A stretch of 30,390 nt of DNA from Deltaproteobacteria bacterium UBA4427 (GCA_002390675.1 DGPZ01000123.1:27202-57591); one strand, 5' to 3'. Shown: positions 14,910-23,967, counted from the stretch's first letter. The notes: generated by a model from the sequence alone, not told the origin. Program-made: numbers and translations.

Positions 14910-15695
14910 CTAGCTTTTCTGTGTCCGCCCGCGTTCGCGGACGGCGGCGAAGGCCGCACTCGCAGCCTGCTGAGGCTTCATCTGCTTGATCTGTTCTTTA
15001 GACCGCGTCGACTCGAGCTCCATGCCATCCGCGAAGGTGGCATCGAAGCCGTTGTCGATCAGTGCCTTCATCGAGGGCAGCATGTGTGGCATTAATCCGA
15101 GCATGTCTTTGGCGATCTGACGCGCAGCCGGCATTAGCTCTTCGTCAGGCACGACATGTCCGACGAAGCCCCAAGCTGCTGCGTCGGCCGCGGAGATGAA
15201 ATTGCCCGTGAGCGACACGTACTTCGCTCGGTAGATCCCGATGGCGCGTGAGAGGCGCTGGGAGAGGCCCGCGCCGGGCAGAACGCCTACTCGCCCATGG
15301 GTATCCGCGAAGCGAGCGTTCTCGCCCGCGATTAACACATCGCAAGCCAGCGCAATTTCGAAGCCACCCGTAATTGCTGGGCCATTCACCGCACCGACGA
15401 TTGGCTTCGAGCAGGCGTCGATAGCGACCCAGCAGTTAGGCGTGTCTCCCGCTTCAGGGCTGTCGCTGAGCGTTCCGAATTCCTTAAGGTCGACGCCGGC
15501 ACAGAATGCATCCCCGGCGCCGGTCAACAGGATTACGCGAACTGCATCATCCTGGGTCGCGTCGGAGAAGGCGGCGTAGAGATCCCGCTGGAGGGCGACG
15601 GACAAAGCGTTCTTAGCATGGGGTCGATTCATCGTGATCGTCGCGATGCCATCCGCGACTTCATAGAGAACAGTTGATCCGAGGGCTTCGTTCAT
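14910..15695 (-). CDS. Enoyl-CoA hydratase/isomerase family protein
   Basis: A 261-residue crotonase. The oxyanion-hole blocks FCAGVDLKEFG (64-74) and NGPAITGGFEIALACD (about 104-119) are intact, with the family signature RVGVLPGAGLSQRLSRAIG. Aligning by eye with classical hydratase (PEILIGTIPGAG, MEMVLTG) puts His and Tyr/Lys at the two catalytic glutamate positions. This variant occurs in many actinobacterial and deltaproteobacterial crotonases of unknown reaction. It may therefore not hydrate enoyl-CoA. AGGAAG lies 6-7 nt before the ATG. It is divergent from the glyoxalase-like gene. Confidence 0.87.
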   Translation of the reverse strand: MNEALGSTVLYEVADGIATITMNRPHAKNALSVALQRDLYAAFSDATQDDAVRVILLTGAGDAFCAGVDLKEFGTLSDSPEAGDTPNCWVAIDACSKPIVGAVNGPAITGGFEIALACDVLIAGENARFADTHGRVGVLPGAGLSQRLSRAIGIYRAKYVSLTGNFISAADAAAWGFVGHVVPDEELMPAARQIAKDMLGLMPHMLPSMKALIDNGFDATFADGMELESTRSKEQIKQMKPQQAASAAFAAVRERGRTQKS

Positions 15696-15880
15696 GAGCT
15701 GACTTCCTGGGCTATACCCGAACGACCCCAGCTAAAGCGCTTGTGCTGGCGTCGTCCGAGTTTCGGGGCATTAATGGATAAATGGATAGGCTGACTCTAG
15801 CTCGGTGACCCGCGACGATGCAGGGAGCCTTACGCTGGGCGAAGTTGACGTTTGAGGTGGCGCTCGAGATGGAGGCGAAG

Positions 15881-16639
15881 ATGAAGGCAGAGATGAAGAC
15901 GGAAACCGGGCGGCTCGATTTGCTTCAGATCACGTTGGTCGTCGAAGATCTTGTGGAGACGGAAGAAGCGTTCGTGAAAGCGCTGGGGCTCGAGGTGGCG
16001 TTCCGCGATCCGAGTGTCGATCTATGGGGACTCGAGAATATCGTTCTGCCTATGGGCACGACCTTTATCGAGATTCTCAGCCCGAAGCGCGCAGACACGC
16101 CTGGCGGCCGACACCTTGCCCGACAGGGCGGAGACGGGGGCTATATGGTGATCCTACAGACCCGCGATCTGGCACCGTGGCGCGAGCGGATCGGAGAGCT
16201 CGATCTGCGCATCGCTTTCGAGGCCAATACGCGAGATGAAGAGCACGGTCAGCATTGGGCCGGGATTCATCTTCACCCTCGCGACACCGGCGGCATGATG
16301 ATCTCTCTCGACTGCCCGGATCCGCCAGATAGCTGGGCGGGCGCGGGCCCTAAATGGCGCGACCATATTCGTCAGGACGTCGTCAAAGGTTTGCTAGGTA
16401 TCGAGCTAAAGAGCCCCGATCCGGAGAGGCTGGCCGCACGGTGGGCCGAAGTGCTCAAGAGGTCCGTCGATCGAGAGGGCGAAAAGCTTCGTGTGGCACT
16501 CGATCAGGGCGTGGTTGAGTTTGTCTCGTGTGGAGGAAATGAAATCGAAGGACTTTCTGCGATCACGCTCGAGGCGTCAGATCGCGGCCGCGTCGGTGAA
16601 AAAATGAAGTTAGGCGGTGTCGAGTTCCAGCTTGCATAA
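15881..16639 (+). CDS. Glyoxalase-like (VOC superfamily) protein
   Basis: A protein of about 252 residues containing one or two VOC-type beta-alpha-beta modules. The N-terminal module reads LLQITLVVEDLVETEEAF, then a metal-fold strand FIEILSPKR. A second half starts around GLLGIELKSPDPERLAARW, the usual second-module opening. It resembles the Glyoxalase_3 family, whose reactions are mostly unknown. GGAGG lies 5-6 nt before the ATG at 15881. The frame is open to 15818, and the extra residues are Met/Lys/Glu-rich without domain character. No signal peptide. It converges with the 2-oxoglutarate oxygenase gene at a 41 bp gap. Confidence 0.75.
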   Translation: MKAEMKTETGRLDLLQITLVVEDLVETEEAFVKALGLEVAFRDPSVDLWGLENIVLPMGTTFIEILSPKRADTPGGRHLARQGGDGGYMVILQTRDLAPWRERIGELDLRIAFEANTRDEEHGQHWAGIHLHPRDTGGMMISLDCPDPPDSWAGAGPKWRDHIRQDVVKGLLGIELKSPDPERLAARWAEVLKRSVDREGEKLRVALDQGVVEFVSCGGNEIEGLSAITLEASDRGRVGEKMKLGGVEFQLA

Positions 16640-16680
16640 CGCATTGGGGCATGAAGCCTAGAGCTTGACCTTCATTCCGA

Positions 16681-17661
16681 TCAGGAGTCGCTATCACCCG
16701 ACGTAGCGGCGCCGTCTGCTAGGCCGATTTCGAAGAGGACTTCGTCGAGTCGGTCGGCCGCAGAGATCGCGCTTACGCGCTGTGGTCGATCGGGCGTGAC
16801 GCAGCTAGCGATAGGACTGAGGATCGTGCTCGGCGTTGGGTGGCAGAACTGCACGACGGAGAGTCGGCTGCCGGTTTGGTTCGGGTCGGCGACGACGCGG
16901 TGGATTCCGGTGGGCAGGGCACCGTTTGAGAGATGTTCGAGCATCATGCCCGTGTTCAGAACCGCGTGACGGGGAGGTGGCGCGACGTCGATCCAGCCCT
17001 CTACCGTTTTTACCTGAAGGCCCGGAGCGGTCGCGCGGGGGAGTGCTGTGACGAGATTGATATCGCCGTGTTCCGCAGCCCATACATGCCCGGCGCCCGG
17101 CGCTTCTTGCATGGGTGGGTAGTGAACGGCCCGGGTGAGCGTCGCGCCGTAGCGAACCATGTCGTCGAAGAAGCGCTCGTGCGCGCCGAGCCCGGTCGCG
17201 ACGATCTGGAGGAAGCGCCTCTGGAGCTCTGCTATTTGGCGATGGAAGTGCATCAGCTTTTCTGAGATGCCCGGCAATTCTGTTTCGGGGAAGACGGGCT
17301 CGCCGTAGCGGTCGGGGAAACGTTCGCCAAGGGGGTGTCCAGCGGGGGCCGCTTCGCCCCAATTGAGATGTTCTTTCCAGTCTGCGGCATCGCTGCTTGC
17401 AGCTTTCTCGACGAGTAGTCCGGTATAACCGCGCTGTCCCCGAGAGCCAGGAACTGCCGACTTACGCTTCGCTTCGAGGGGAAGGCCGAAGAATGTTTCG
17501 AGCTGGGCATAACACGCGTCGAGCTCCGCCTCGTCGAGATCATGCTCGACGTAGACGAAGCCGGTTTCGAGGCTACGCATCACCCCGTCGACGATGGCGC
17601 TTCTGCGGCGGGCGTCGCCAGACTCGAAGCCTATGAGATCGACGTCGAGGATGCTGTCCAC
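16681..17661 (-). CDS. 2-oxoglutarate/Fe(II)-dependent dioxygenase (isopenicillin N synthase family)
   Basis: A 326-residue double-stranded beta-helix oxygenase. Iron ligands are His198 and Asp200 (AEHGDINLVT) and His254 (GIHRVVADP). Arg266 in RLSVVQF is the 2-oxoglutarate-binding arginine of the RxS motif. The N-terminal DIOX_N-like part (GFVYVEHDLDEAELDACYAQLETFF) is also present, so the protein has the full architecture. These enzymes hydroxylate or desaturate small molecules, and the substrate here is unknown. The start is GTG, 11 bp after the thiolase stop in the same direction, suggesting cotranscription. The upstream binding site is weak (GAG). Confidence 0.88.
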   Translation of the reverse strand: MDSILDVDLIGFESGDARRRSAIVDGVMRSLETGFVYVEHDLDEAELDACYAQLETFFGLPLEAKRKSAVPGSRGQRGYTGLLVEKAASSDAADWKEHLNWGEAAPAGHPLGERFPDRYGEPVFPETELPGISEKLMHFHRQIAELQRRFLQIVATGLGAHERFFDDMVRYGATLTRAVHYPPMQEAPGAGHVWAAEHGDINLVTALPRATAPGLQVKTVEGWIDVAPPPRHAVLNTGMMLEHLSNGALPTGIHRVVADPNQTGSRLSVVQFCHPTPSTILSPIASCVTPDRPQRVSAISAADRLDEVLFEIGLADGAATSGDSDS

Positions 17662-17672
17662 GCTCTACTCGC

Positions 17673-18848
17673 CTAACCGCGGCGGAGCAGGGTGCCGGTG
17701 CCTAGACCGCCACCGCAGCACATCGTGACGAGGGCGTGTTCCTTGTCGGCACGTATGAGTTCGTGAATGGCCTTCGTGAGCAGTACTGCGCCGGTTCCGC
17801 CCAGCGGATGCCCCAGGGCGATCGCGCCGCCGTTCGGGTTCACCGTCGCCATGTCGGCTTCGAGCTCCTTGGCCCAAGCGAGCACGACCGAAGCGAAGGC
17901 TTCGTTGATTTCGGTGACGTCGATGTCGCTAATCGAGAGGTTGTTGTTCGCGAGGAGCTTCTGGGTCGCTGGAATCGGGCCCGTCAGCATGAGCACGGGG
18001 TCTGAGCCGACCAGGCACGTGTCGACGATCGTCGCCTTCACTTCGAGTCCTAGGGCATCCGCCCGTTCGCGAGACATCATCAGGACTGCCGCTGCGCCGT
18101 CCGTGATTTGCGAGGAAGTACCGGCGCTATGCACGCCGTCGGGCATGTTAGTGCGTAGGCCGCCGAGGATTTCGAGGGTCGTTTCGCGAAGGCCGCCGTC
18201 GCGCGTTACGTGATGGGTCTCGCTCGTGGGCTTGCCGTCTTGAAAGCCAACCGGGGCATCCATGGAAACGATCTGCGAGTCGAAACGGTTATCAGCCCAT
18301 GCCGCGGCGGCGAGATCCTGGGAGCGCTTCCCGAAGGCGTCGGTGTCGTCCCGAGTGATGCCCCATTTCTTGGCGATTCGTTCGGCACCGTCGAACTGGC
18401 TCGTGAACTCGAAGTGCTCCCAGTACCGCTTGTTGACCGGCTTTCCGACGATCGGGTCCTTAGGAACGGTCGAGCCCATAGGCACCTGACTCATGGCTTC
18501 GACGCCGCAGCCGATGGCGGAGTCGACGACGCCAGAAGCAACGAGGGCATAGGCGAGGTTCGTGGCCTGCTGCGACGAGCCGCACTGGGTGTCGACGGTC
18601 GTCGAGGCAACTTCAAGCGGGAGGCCCTGAGAGAGCCATGCGTTTCGCGTCACGTTCATAGTCTGCATACCGACTTGACCGACGCAGCCGCCGATGACCT
18701 GGCCAACTTCCTTGGGGTCGATGCCTGCTCGCTGGATCACTGCGCCCTGGACTGCACCGAGCATCTCGGTGGCATGGGAGGCGGCGAGCTGACCGTTTCG
18801 CTTGCCAAGCGGGGTTCGGGCGGCTTCCACGATGACGACTTCACGCAT
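17673..18848 (-). CDS. Acetyl-CoA acyltransferase (thiolase)
   Basis: A 391-residue degradative-type thiolase that cleaves 3-ketoacyl-CoA with CoA, or acts in reverse. The catalytic residues are readable: nucleophile Cys89 in DTQCGSSQQA, His347 in IALGHPLGG and Cys378 in MCCGGGLG. Length and order match full-length members (FadA / acetyl-CoA C-acetyltransferase). AAAGG lies 7-8 nt before the ATG. It is followed 11 bp later by a 2-oxoglutarate oxygenase. With the crotonases and glutaryl-CoA dehydrogenase in the window it fits beta-oxidation or ring-acid degradation, though they are not one operon. The chain-length preference cannot be read. Confidence 0.93.
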   Translation of the reverse strand: MREVVIVEAARTPLGKRNGQLAASHATEMLGAVQGAVIQRAGIDPKEVGQVIGGCVGQVGMQTMNVTRNAWLSQGLPLEVASTTVDTQCGSSQQATNLAYALVASGVVDSAIGCGVEAMSQVPMGSTVPKDPIVGKPVNKRYWEHFEFTSQFDGAERIAKKWGITRDDTDAFGKRSQDLAAAAWADNRFDSQIVSMDAPVGFQDGKPTSETHHVTRDGGLRETTLEILGGLRTNMPDGVHSAGTSSQITDGAAAVLMMSRERADALGLEVKATIVDTCLVGSDPVLMLTGPIPATQKLLANNNLSISDIDVTEINEAFASVVLAWAKELEADMATVNPNGGAIALGHPLGGTGAVLLTKAIHELIRADKEHALVTMCCGGGLGTGTLLRRG

Positions 18849-19036
18849 AAGGATGACCTTTCGGTTGTTGTCTTTCGACGTTCGCGATTGAGGACTGAGC
18901 GGGCAAGTCGGTCACGTCCGAAGACGATGCCTACGAGGCTCGCTATGAGAATGAGTAGGCGGCGCTATTGGTCGCGGCGCGCGCCTACGGTACGAGACGA
19001 GAGCGCCGCTAGCCAACTTTCGTAGCGACGCCGCGT

Positions 19037-20809
19037 TCACTCCTGCCCGGGCATCCTAAAACCAACAACAGGGCTTTCCTCCCAGCCGTAGCGGATCGCG
19101 CGAGCGGAAAGGCGCGTCCCCGGCGAGACGGTAAAGGGCTCGACGTAGGGGCGGAAGGGGCTGCGGTCGATCGAGAGTTCGATGGATGCGCCCTCGTCTG
19201 GGGCGGAGAGGGATATGCGGCCATCGCCTGCGGCGAAGACCGGGCGCCTCGTGACGGGCTGTTCGCCCCCGGGCCAATACCGTTCTCGGAGCTCACTCTC
19301 TGGGATTGCTCCGAGGTCTGGAATGCGGGCATCGAAGTCGGCGTAGGCCGCACGCATGCGTTCTCGGATCGCCTTGTGTTCCGGGGATGCGATTAAGTTG
19401 TTGATCTCAAAGGGGTCCTGCTCGAGGTCATAGAGCTGCTCCTCGCCTGGTCCCTTGAAGAACCGACCTTCGATATCCGTTAGTTCACCGGCCTCGAAAG
19501 CCGCGCGCCAAGCCCGCATCCCAGCCTGGTTCTCCCGGAAATCGCTCAGATTGCTGCTGGCCAACTCCGGATGATAGCTCCGGATATATTTGTACCGCTC
19601 GTCGCGAACGGCTCTTTGTCGGTCGAGTGCGTCATCGATCCGGTCACGCGACGCGTACACATACTCGCGCTCGGGGATCCGTGGATCGAGGAAGTCGTGC
19701 CCGTGCGCTCCGGGTGCGTCGGCCACTCCGGCAAGGGCGAGAATTGTTGACGTGAGGTCGACGAAGCTAATCATCCGAGAATCCAGGGTCCCTGGTATTA
19801 AGTCTTTCGGTCGCAGCGACTCGGGCCAGCGAATGACCATAGGAACCCGAATGCCGCTCTCGAAGAGCTCGCGCTTGGCGCGGGGAAGTCCGTCGCCGTG
19901 ATCCGTTGTCCAGATCACGATCGTTCGGTCGGCGAGGCCATCTTGTTCGAGTCGCTCCAAGATGGCAGCGACCTGTGCGTCCATGATCTGAATGTTGTCG
20001 TATTGGCGCGCGAGGTCGGCTCGCAGTTCGGGTAGATCTGGGTAGTAGGGCGGCAAGTCGACCTTTGCGGGGTCAGTCGCAATAACGTTTTCCGTCCAGC
20101 CGCTTCTCATATTCGCCTGTGCGAGTTGCATCACGAAATGAAAGAGGCCACGGGGCCAGGTTCCCAAAGGAGCGAAGATGCCGCTTTCATGGGTGACCAT
20201 GAAGTTGACCATGCCGAAGAAGGGCTGGTCGCCGTCGCGATCCGCCCATTGCCTGTCATTGTCCTCGGCATCCCAAATAGAGGAGGGGCCGGTGCCGGAG
20301 CTCACACCGCTGAATTGGTAGTCGAGTTTGCCGTGTTGGTAGGTGAAGTAGCCGGCGCGGCGAAGGAGCTCAGGGAAGGCCTTTGCTTCGGGAGGAGGAA
20401 CCGCGAGGTATTCGCCAAGGGGGCCGGTCGAAGTCCGCATGTGCTGCGTGCCGGTCGAAATTTGGTGACGGCCTAGCATTAAGGCAGCACGACTGGGCGC
20501 ACAGACGCCGGCGGTCGTGAATACATTCGGATATCGCACTCCCTGTTCCGCAAGTCGATCGATCGCTGGGGTTCGGGCGATGGGATCCCCGAAGGAGCCG
20601 ATTCGGGGGGAGAGGTCCTCTGCCATTAGCAGGAGGATGTTGGGCTGCGCCGCGTTTGCGGAAAAAGATGCAACGATCGAGAGGCCTAGTGTTATGAGGG
20701 CAACTGCCTGCAAAGATCTAGCCAATGGGGCGTTCTTTCTCGACCGTCGACGCATCGAATTCGTTGAAGAAGAGCTTTGTGTCGACGGAGGCGCGGGGCG
20801 GTCGGCCAT
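19037..20809 (-). CDS. Exported formylglycine-dependent sulfatase
   Basis: A 590-residue type I sulfatase family protein. The Cys-type formylglycine signature is GVCAPSRAALMLGRH (101-115; Cys103, consensus CxPSR), which needs a formylglycine-generating enzyme elsewhere. The early metal aspartate block is LMAEDLSPR (61-69), and the later DHGDGLPRAKRELFESGIRVP region is typical. A signal-like segment spans about 31-54 (LARSLQAVALITLGLSIVASF), so it is exported. After about residue 510 a short beta domain (SLSAPDEGASIELSIDRSPF) resembles CHB_HEX_C/Fn3-associated C-terminal domains. The start is uncertain: ATG 20809 has AGGA 5 nt upstream but gives a 92 bp overlap with the nitroreductase gene. 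ATG 20755 (MRRRSRKN) also precedes the signal and overlaps by 38 bp. The sulfated substrate is unknown. Confidence 0.9.
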   Translation of the reverse strand: MADRPAPPSTQSSSSTNSMRRRSRKNAPLARSLQAVALITLGLSIVASFSANAAQPNILLLMAEDLSPRIGSFGDPIARTPAIDRLAEQGVRYPNVFTTAGVCAPSRAALMLGRHQISTGTQHMRTSTGPLGEYLAVPPPEAKAFPELLRRAGYFTYQHGKLDYQFSGVSSGTGPSSIWDAEDNDRQWADRDGDQPFFGMVNFMVTHESGIFAPLGTWPRGLFHFVMQLAQANMRSGWTENVIATDPAKVDLPPYYPDLPELRADLARQYDNIQIMDAQVAAILERLEQDGLADRTIVIWTTDHGDGLPRAKRELFESGIRVPMVIRWPESLRPKDLIPGTLDSRMISFVDLTSTILALAGVADAPGAHGHDFLDPRIPEREYVYASRDRIDDALDRQRAVRDERYKYIRSYHPELASSNLSDFRENQAGMRAWRAAFEAGELTDIEGRFFKGPGEEQLYDLEQDPFEINNLIASPEHKAIRERMRAAYADFDARIPDLGAIPESELRERYWPGGEQPVTRRPVFAAGDGRISLSAPDEGASIELSIDRSPFRPYVEPFTVSPGTRLSARAIRYGWEESPVVGFRMPGQE

Positions 20810-21419
20810 GTTTTCCTAGAGGCCAACCGATCGGGATTAACACGGCGCTCGGAATATTCTCGGGCAGTCCGATCATACGATCGCATTCTTCGCCGAACGC
20901 GCGGTGGAGCGTGGTGAAGGAAGCGCCGAGCCCGACTGCCCGACAGGCGAGGAGAACGTTTTGTGCGCAGGGATAGATGGCTTGGAGCTGAGCTTCGTTG
21001 CGACGAGTAAAGCCAGCGATAAAGAGATGGACGGGTGCTTCGTGGAGATGCTCGGCCAAATAGAGGGAGGCGCGCATATTGCGCAGTAGGTGGGGGGCGA
21101 AGTTCTCGCGCTCTCCACGCTCGATGGCGGGGCCAATATACTTTTGGAAAACAGGGCGATAGCGATCTGCGATCCAGCGTCTCTTCTCCGCATCGTCGAC
21201 GGCCACGAACATCCACGGCTGCCGATTTCCGCCTGAGGGTGCGAATGTGCCTGCTTCGCAGACCTTTCGAATCAGGGACCGCGGCACGGGATCTGGTTTT
21301 AGGCGACGGATGGCCCGCGCTGTTCTGAGGCCTTCTAGAAGAGGGAGCTCTTCGCCGATCGCGTCGATGTCGATGTCGAGGTCGCTCGCGGGGGACTCAT
21401 GGGAAGGGGAGGGCGTCAT
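20718..21419 (-). CDS. Nitroreductase family FMN oxidoreductase
   Basis: A 233-residue flavoprotein-type nitroreductase that transfers hydride from NAD(P)H to nitro- or quinone-type acceptors. The FMN-binding start TARAIRRLKPDPV (about 34-46) and the APSGGNRQPWMFVAV block (61-75) are diagnostic, followed by LAEHLHEAPV and a C-terminal PLGKHGRPPRASVD segment. No membrane segment. It has a weak AGAGAA binding site. It overlaps the downstream sulfatase in the same direction, so translation may be coupled although the functions do not obviously match. It is divergent from menB with about 190 bp between. The in vivo substrate cannot be inferred. Confidence 0.87.
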   Translation of the reverse strand: MTPSPSHESPASDLDIDIDAIGEELPLLEGLRTARAIRRLKPDPVPRSLIRKVCEAGTFAPSGGNRQPWMFVAVDDAEKRRWIADRYRPVFQKYIGPAIERGERENFAPHLLRNMRASLYLAEHLHEAPVHLFIAGFTRRNEAQLQAIYPCAQNVLLACRAVGLGASFTTLHRAFGEECDRMIGLPENIPSAVLIPIGWPLGKHGRPPRASVDTKLFFNEFDASTVEKERPIG

Positions 21420-21613
21420 TCAGATTTTCTCTTTTCAGATTTGCGCGCCGCGGGGCTGCGGCTGGAGGTGTATTGCCCTTGCCCTGCGCGGTCGGGGCTT
21501 TCACGCTTTAACGATAGCAAGACGCGAGATCGACTTTCGCCGCTATATTCCGGCGCCCACATAGCCTGGTGCCCCATATTGATCGGGTCCGCGCCGGCAG
21601 GAGGAACCTGTGC

Positions 21614-22513
21614 ATGGTCTCGGAAATTTTTGACCCCGCCCGATGGCAGGAGGTCCCCGGCTTCGACTTCAAGGACATCACCTATCATAGGGCCGTTGAC
21701 CAAGGCACGGTGCGAATCGCCTTCAATCGCCCCGAAATCCGCAACGCCTTCCGGCCGCAGACGGTTGATGAACTGGATCGCGCCCTCGATCACGCGCGGA
21801 TGACGACGGACGTGGGCGTGATTCTGTTGACGGGCAATGGGCCTTCAGCGAAGGATGGCGGTTGGGCTTTTTGTAGCGGTGGTGACCAGCGGATTCGCGG
21901 ACGCGACGGTTACAAATATGCGGAAGGTGAGACCGCGGGTTCGATCGATCCCGGCCGGACCGGACGTCTGCATATTCTTGAGGTCCAAAGGCAGATCCGC
22001 TTCATGCCTAAAATCGTGATCGCCGTAGTGCCGGGCTTCGCCGTCGGCGGCGGGCACAGCCTGCATGTAACCTGTGACCTAACACTAGCCAGCGAGGAAC
22101 ACGCAGTATTCAAGCAAACGGATACGGACGTGGCGAGCTTTGATGGCGGGTATGGCTCGGCTTATCTTGCGAAACAGGTCGGTCAGAAATTCGCGCGGGA
22201 GATCTTCTTCCTCGGCAAGAGTTATACCGCCGAACAGGCCCATCAGATGGGGATGGTGAACGCGGTTGTGCCGCATGCCGAACTTGAATCAACGGCGCTC
22301 GAATGGGCCGCGGAGATCAATACCAAGAGCCCGACTGCCCAGCGCATGGCGAAATTTGCACTGAACCTGGTGGACGATGGATTGGCGGGGCAGCAGATCT
22401 TTGCGGGTGAGGCGACACGTCTGGCGTATATGACGGATGAAGCGGAAGAGGGGCGCGATGCCTTTCTTGAAAAGCGCGATCGGGACTTCTCGAAGTTTCC
22501 CTGGCACTTTTAG
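21614..22513 (+). CDS. menB: 1,4-dihydroxy-2-naphthoyl-CoA synthase (MenB-type)
   Basis: A 299-residue crotonase-fold enzyme whose blocks match MenB: GTVRIAFNRPEIRNAFRPQT, WAFCSGGDQRIRGRDGYKYA (oxyanion hole), GGGHSLHVTCDLTLA, KQTDTDVASFDGGYG and the C-terminal KFPWHF. MenB closes the naphthoquinone ring of o-succinylbenzoyl-CoA in menaquinone synthesis. The QTD sequence has Asp at the position that distinguishes bicarbonate-independent from bicarbonate-dependent (Gly) MenB enzymes, as known for the mycobacterial enzyme. AGGAGG lies 9 nt before the chosen ATG. The frame is open to 21569 without domain character. No other men gene is adjacent, so it is an isolated copy. Confidence 0.9.
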   Translation: MVSEIFDPARWQEVPGFDFKDITYHRAVDQGTVRIAFNRPEIRNAFRPQTVDELDRALDHARMTTDVGVILLTGNGPSAKDGGWAFCSGGDQRIRGRDGYKYAEGETAGSIDPGRTGRLHILEVQRQIRFMPKIVIAVVPGFAVGGGHSLHVTCDLTLASEEHAVFKQTDTDVASFDGGYGSAYLAKQVGQKFAREIFFLGKSYTAEQAHQMGMVNAVVPHAELESTALEWAAEINTKSPTAQRMAKFALNLVDDGLAGQQIFAGEATRLAYMTDEAEEGRDAFLEKRDRDFSKFPWHF

Positions 22514-22516
22514 TTT

Positions 22517-22534
22517 TCGCGCGCGGGCGCGCGA
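22517..22534. terminator. GC-rich hairpin between convergent menB and gcdH
   Basis: An inverted repeat of perfect 8-nt arms (22517-22524 and 22527-22534; CG-alternating) starts 3 nt after the menB stop. No T-run follows on either strand, so it may pause or protect transcripts rather than act as a standard intrinsic terminator. Confidence 0.4.
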
Positions 22535-22574
22535 GGACAGGGCCAGGGGGGGAATCGGTAAGCGAGATGCGCTC

Positions 22575-23753
22575 TCAGCTAAAAGCGGGGATTCCCGTCT
22601 GTGCGCGACCGAGAATCAAGGCGTGGATATCGTGAGTGCCTTCATACGTATTTACAGTCTCGAGATTGACGAGATGGCGCATGACGTGGAGCTCGTCGGA
22701 GATGCCGTTTCCGCCGTGCATATCCCGCGCGACTCGGGCGATATTGAGCGACTTACCACAATTATTTCTCTTGAGAAGTGAGATGTTTTCCGGGGCGAGT
22801 CGGCCTTCGTCCATTAAGCGTCCCGCGCGCAGACACGCTTGTAGGCCTAGCGTGATCTCCGTTTGCATGTCGGCGAGCTTGAGCTGAACCAGCTGGTTCG
22901 CTGCGAGGGGACGTCCGAACTGTTCGCGATCGAGGGTGTATTGCCGGGAAGCATGCCAGCAAAATTCAGCGGCACCCATGGAGCCCCAGGCGATCCCGAA
23001 GCGTGCCTTGTTAAGGCAACCGAAAGGTCCGCCAAGGCCTCTCACTTCCGGGAAGAGGTTTTCTTCGGGGACGAAGACATTGTCCATTACGATCTCGCCC
23101 GTGATCGACGCGCGCAAAGACATCTTGCCTTCGATTTTCGGGAAGCTGAGGCCGTCCATCCCCTTCTCGACAAGGAAGCCCCGAATGTCGCCATCGAGCT
23201 TTGCCCAGACAACGCCGACGTCCGCGATCGGACTATTCGTGATCCATGTTTTGCTGCCGGTCAGCAAGTAACCACCGTCTTTTCGTTCCGCGCGGGACCG
23301 CATGCCGCCGGGATCAGATCCGTGGTCGGGCTCAGTGAGTCCGAAGCAGCCGATGAGCTCGCCCGTTGCTAGGCCGGGCAGCCACTTCATGCGTTGCTCC
23401 TCCGTTCCGTAAGCAAAGATCGGATGCATCACTAGAGAAGACTGCACGCTCATCGCGGAGCGGTAGCCCGAGTCGACTCGCTCCACTTCGCGAGCCATAA
23501 GTCCATAGGCGACATGGGAAACTTCGGCGCCGCCGTATTTGGCGGGCAGCGTCGCCCCGAGGAAACCGAGCGCCCCCATCTCATCCATGATTTCGCGATC
23601 GAAGCGTTCTTCGCGGGAGGCCGTCAGGACGCGCGGCAGAAGCTTGCCCTGTGCGTAGTCGCGGGCGCTATCGCGGATAAGGCGTTCTTCGTCGGTGAGT
23701 TGCTCATCGAGCAGAAGAGGGTCTGACCAATCGAAACCGGGCTTGCCTGCCAT
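22575..23753 (-). CDS. gcdH: Glutaryl-CoA dehydrogenase-like acyl-CoA dehydrogenase
   Basis: A 392-residue FAD flavoprotein of the acyl-CoA dehydrogenase fold. The catalytic Glu371 lies in the diagnostic NTYEGTHDIHALILGRA block of glutaryl-CoA dehydrogenases. FAD and substrate motifs (CFGLTEPDHGSDPGGM, TGSKTWITNSPIAD and the KARFGIAWG arginine) agree. It would oxidise and decarboxylate glutaryl-CoA to crotonyl-CoA in lysine or aromatic acid breakdown. AGGAG lies about 11 nt upstream of the chosen ATG, and the frame is open a further 45 bp. It is divergent from the selenoprotein peroxiredoxin gene (about 210 bp between) and convergent with menB. The two crotonases nearby could take the crotonyl-CoA product, but there is no operon link. 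Confidence 0.92.
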   Translation of the reverse strand: MAGKPGFDWSDPLLLDEQLTDEERLIRDSARDYAQGKLLPRVLTASREERFDREIMDEMGALGFLGATLPAKYGGAEVSHVAYGLMAREVERVDSGYRSAMSVQSSLVMHPIFAYGTEEQRMKWLPGLATGELIGCFGLTEPDHGSDPGGMRSRAERKDGGYLLTGSKTWITNSPIADVGVVWAKLDGDIRGFLVEKGMDGLSFPKIEGKMSLRASITGEIVMDNVFVPEENLFPEVRGLGGPFGCLNKARFGIAWGSMGAAEFCWHASRQYTLDREQFGRPLAANQLVQLKLADMQTEITLGLQACLRAGRLMDEGRLAPENISLLKRNNCGKSLNIARVARDMHGGNGISDELHVMRHLVNLETVNTYEGTHDIHALILGRAQTGIPAFS

Positions 23754-23967
23754 GGATGAAGAGTCTCCTGGGTGAGGTTGTCGGGGCCCGCAGTCCAAGG
23801 ATCCGGCCGAAGTAGTCAGGACGACCTGCGTAGAGGATCCGGCGCGGCCGCGGTCGCGTGAAATGTTATCGAGAATGCCCGATAGGTCGGTTCCGAGACG
23901 GGACGATGGGTTTCTTTAGCACTTACGGGCGGTTGCCGCCCTGCACCAAGCGCGCCAAGGTGTGACC

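Noticed and set aside
18855..18975. Hydrophobic minus-strand peptide (RLLILIASLVGIVFG) upstream of the thiolase
   Set aside because: No start codon follows the preceding in-frame stop, and the frame runs on into the thiolase gene in another phase.
18210..19025. Plus-strand frame of 271 codons
   Set aside because: It is the antisense shadow of the thiolase gene, which has all its catalytic motifs on the minus strand.
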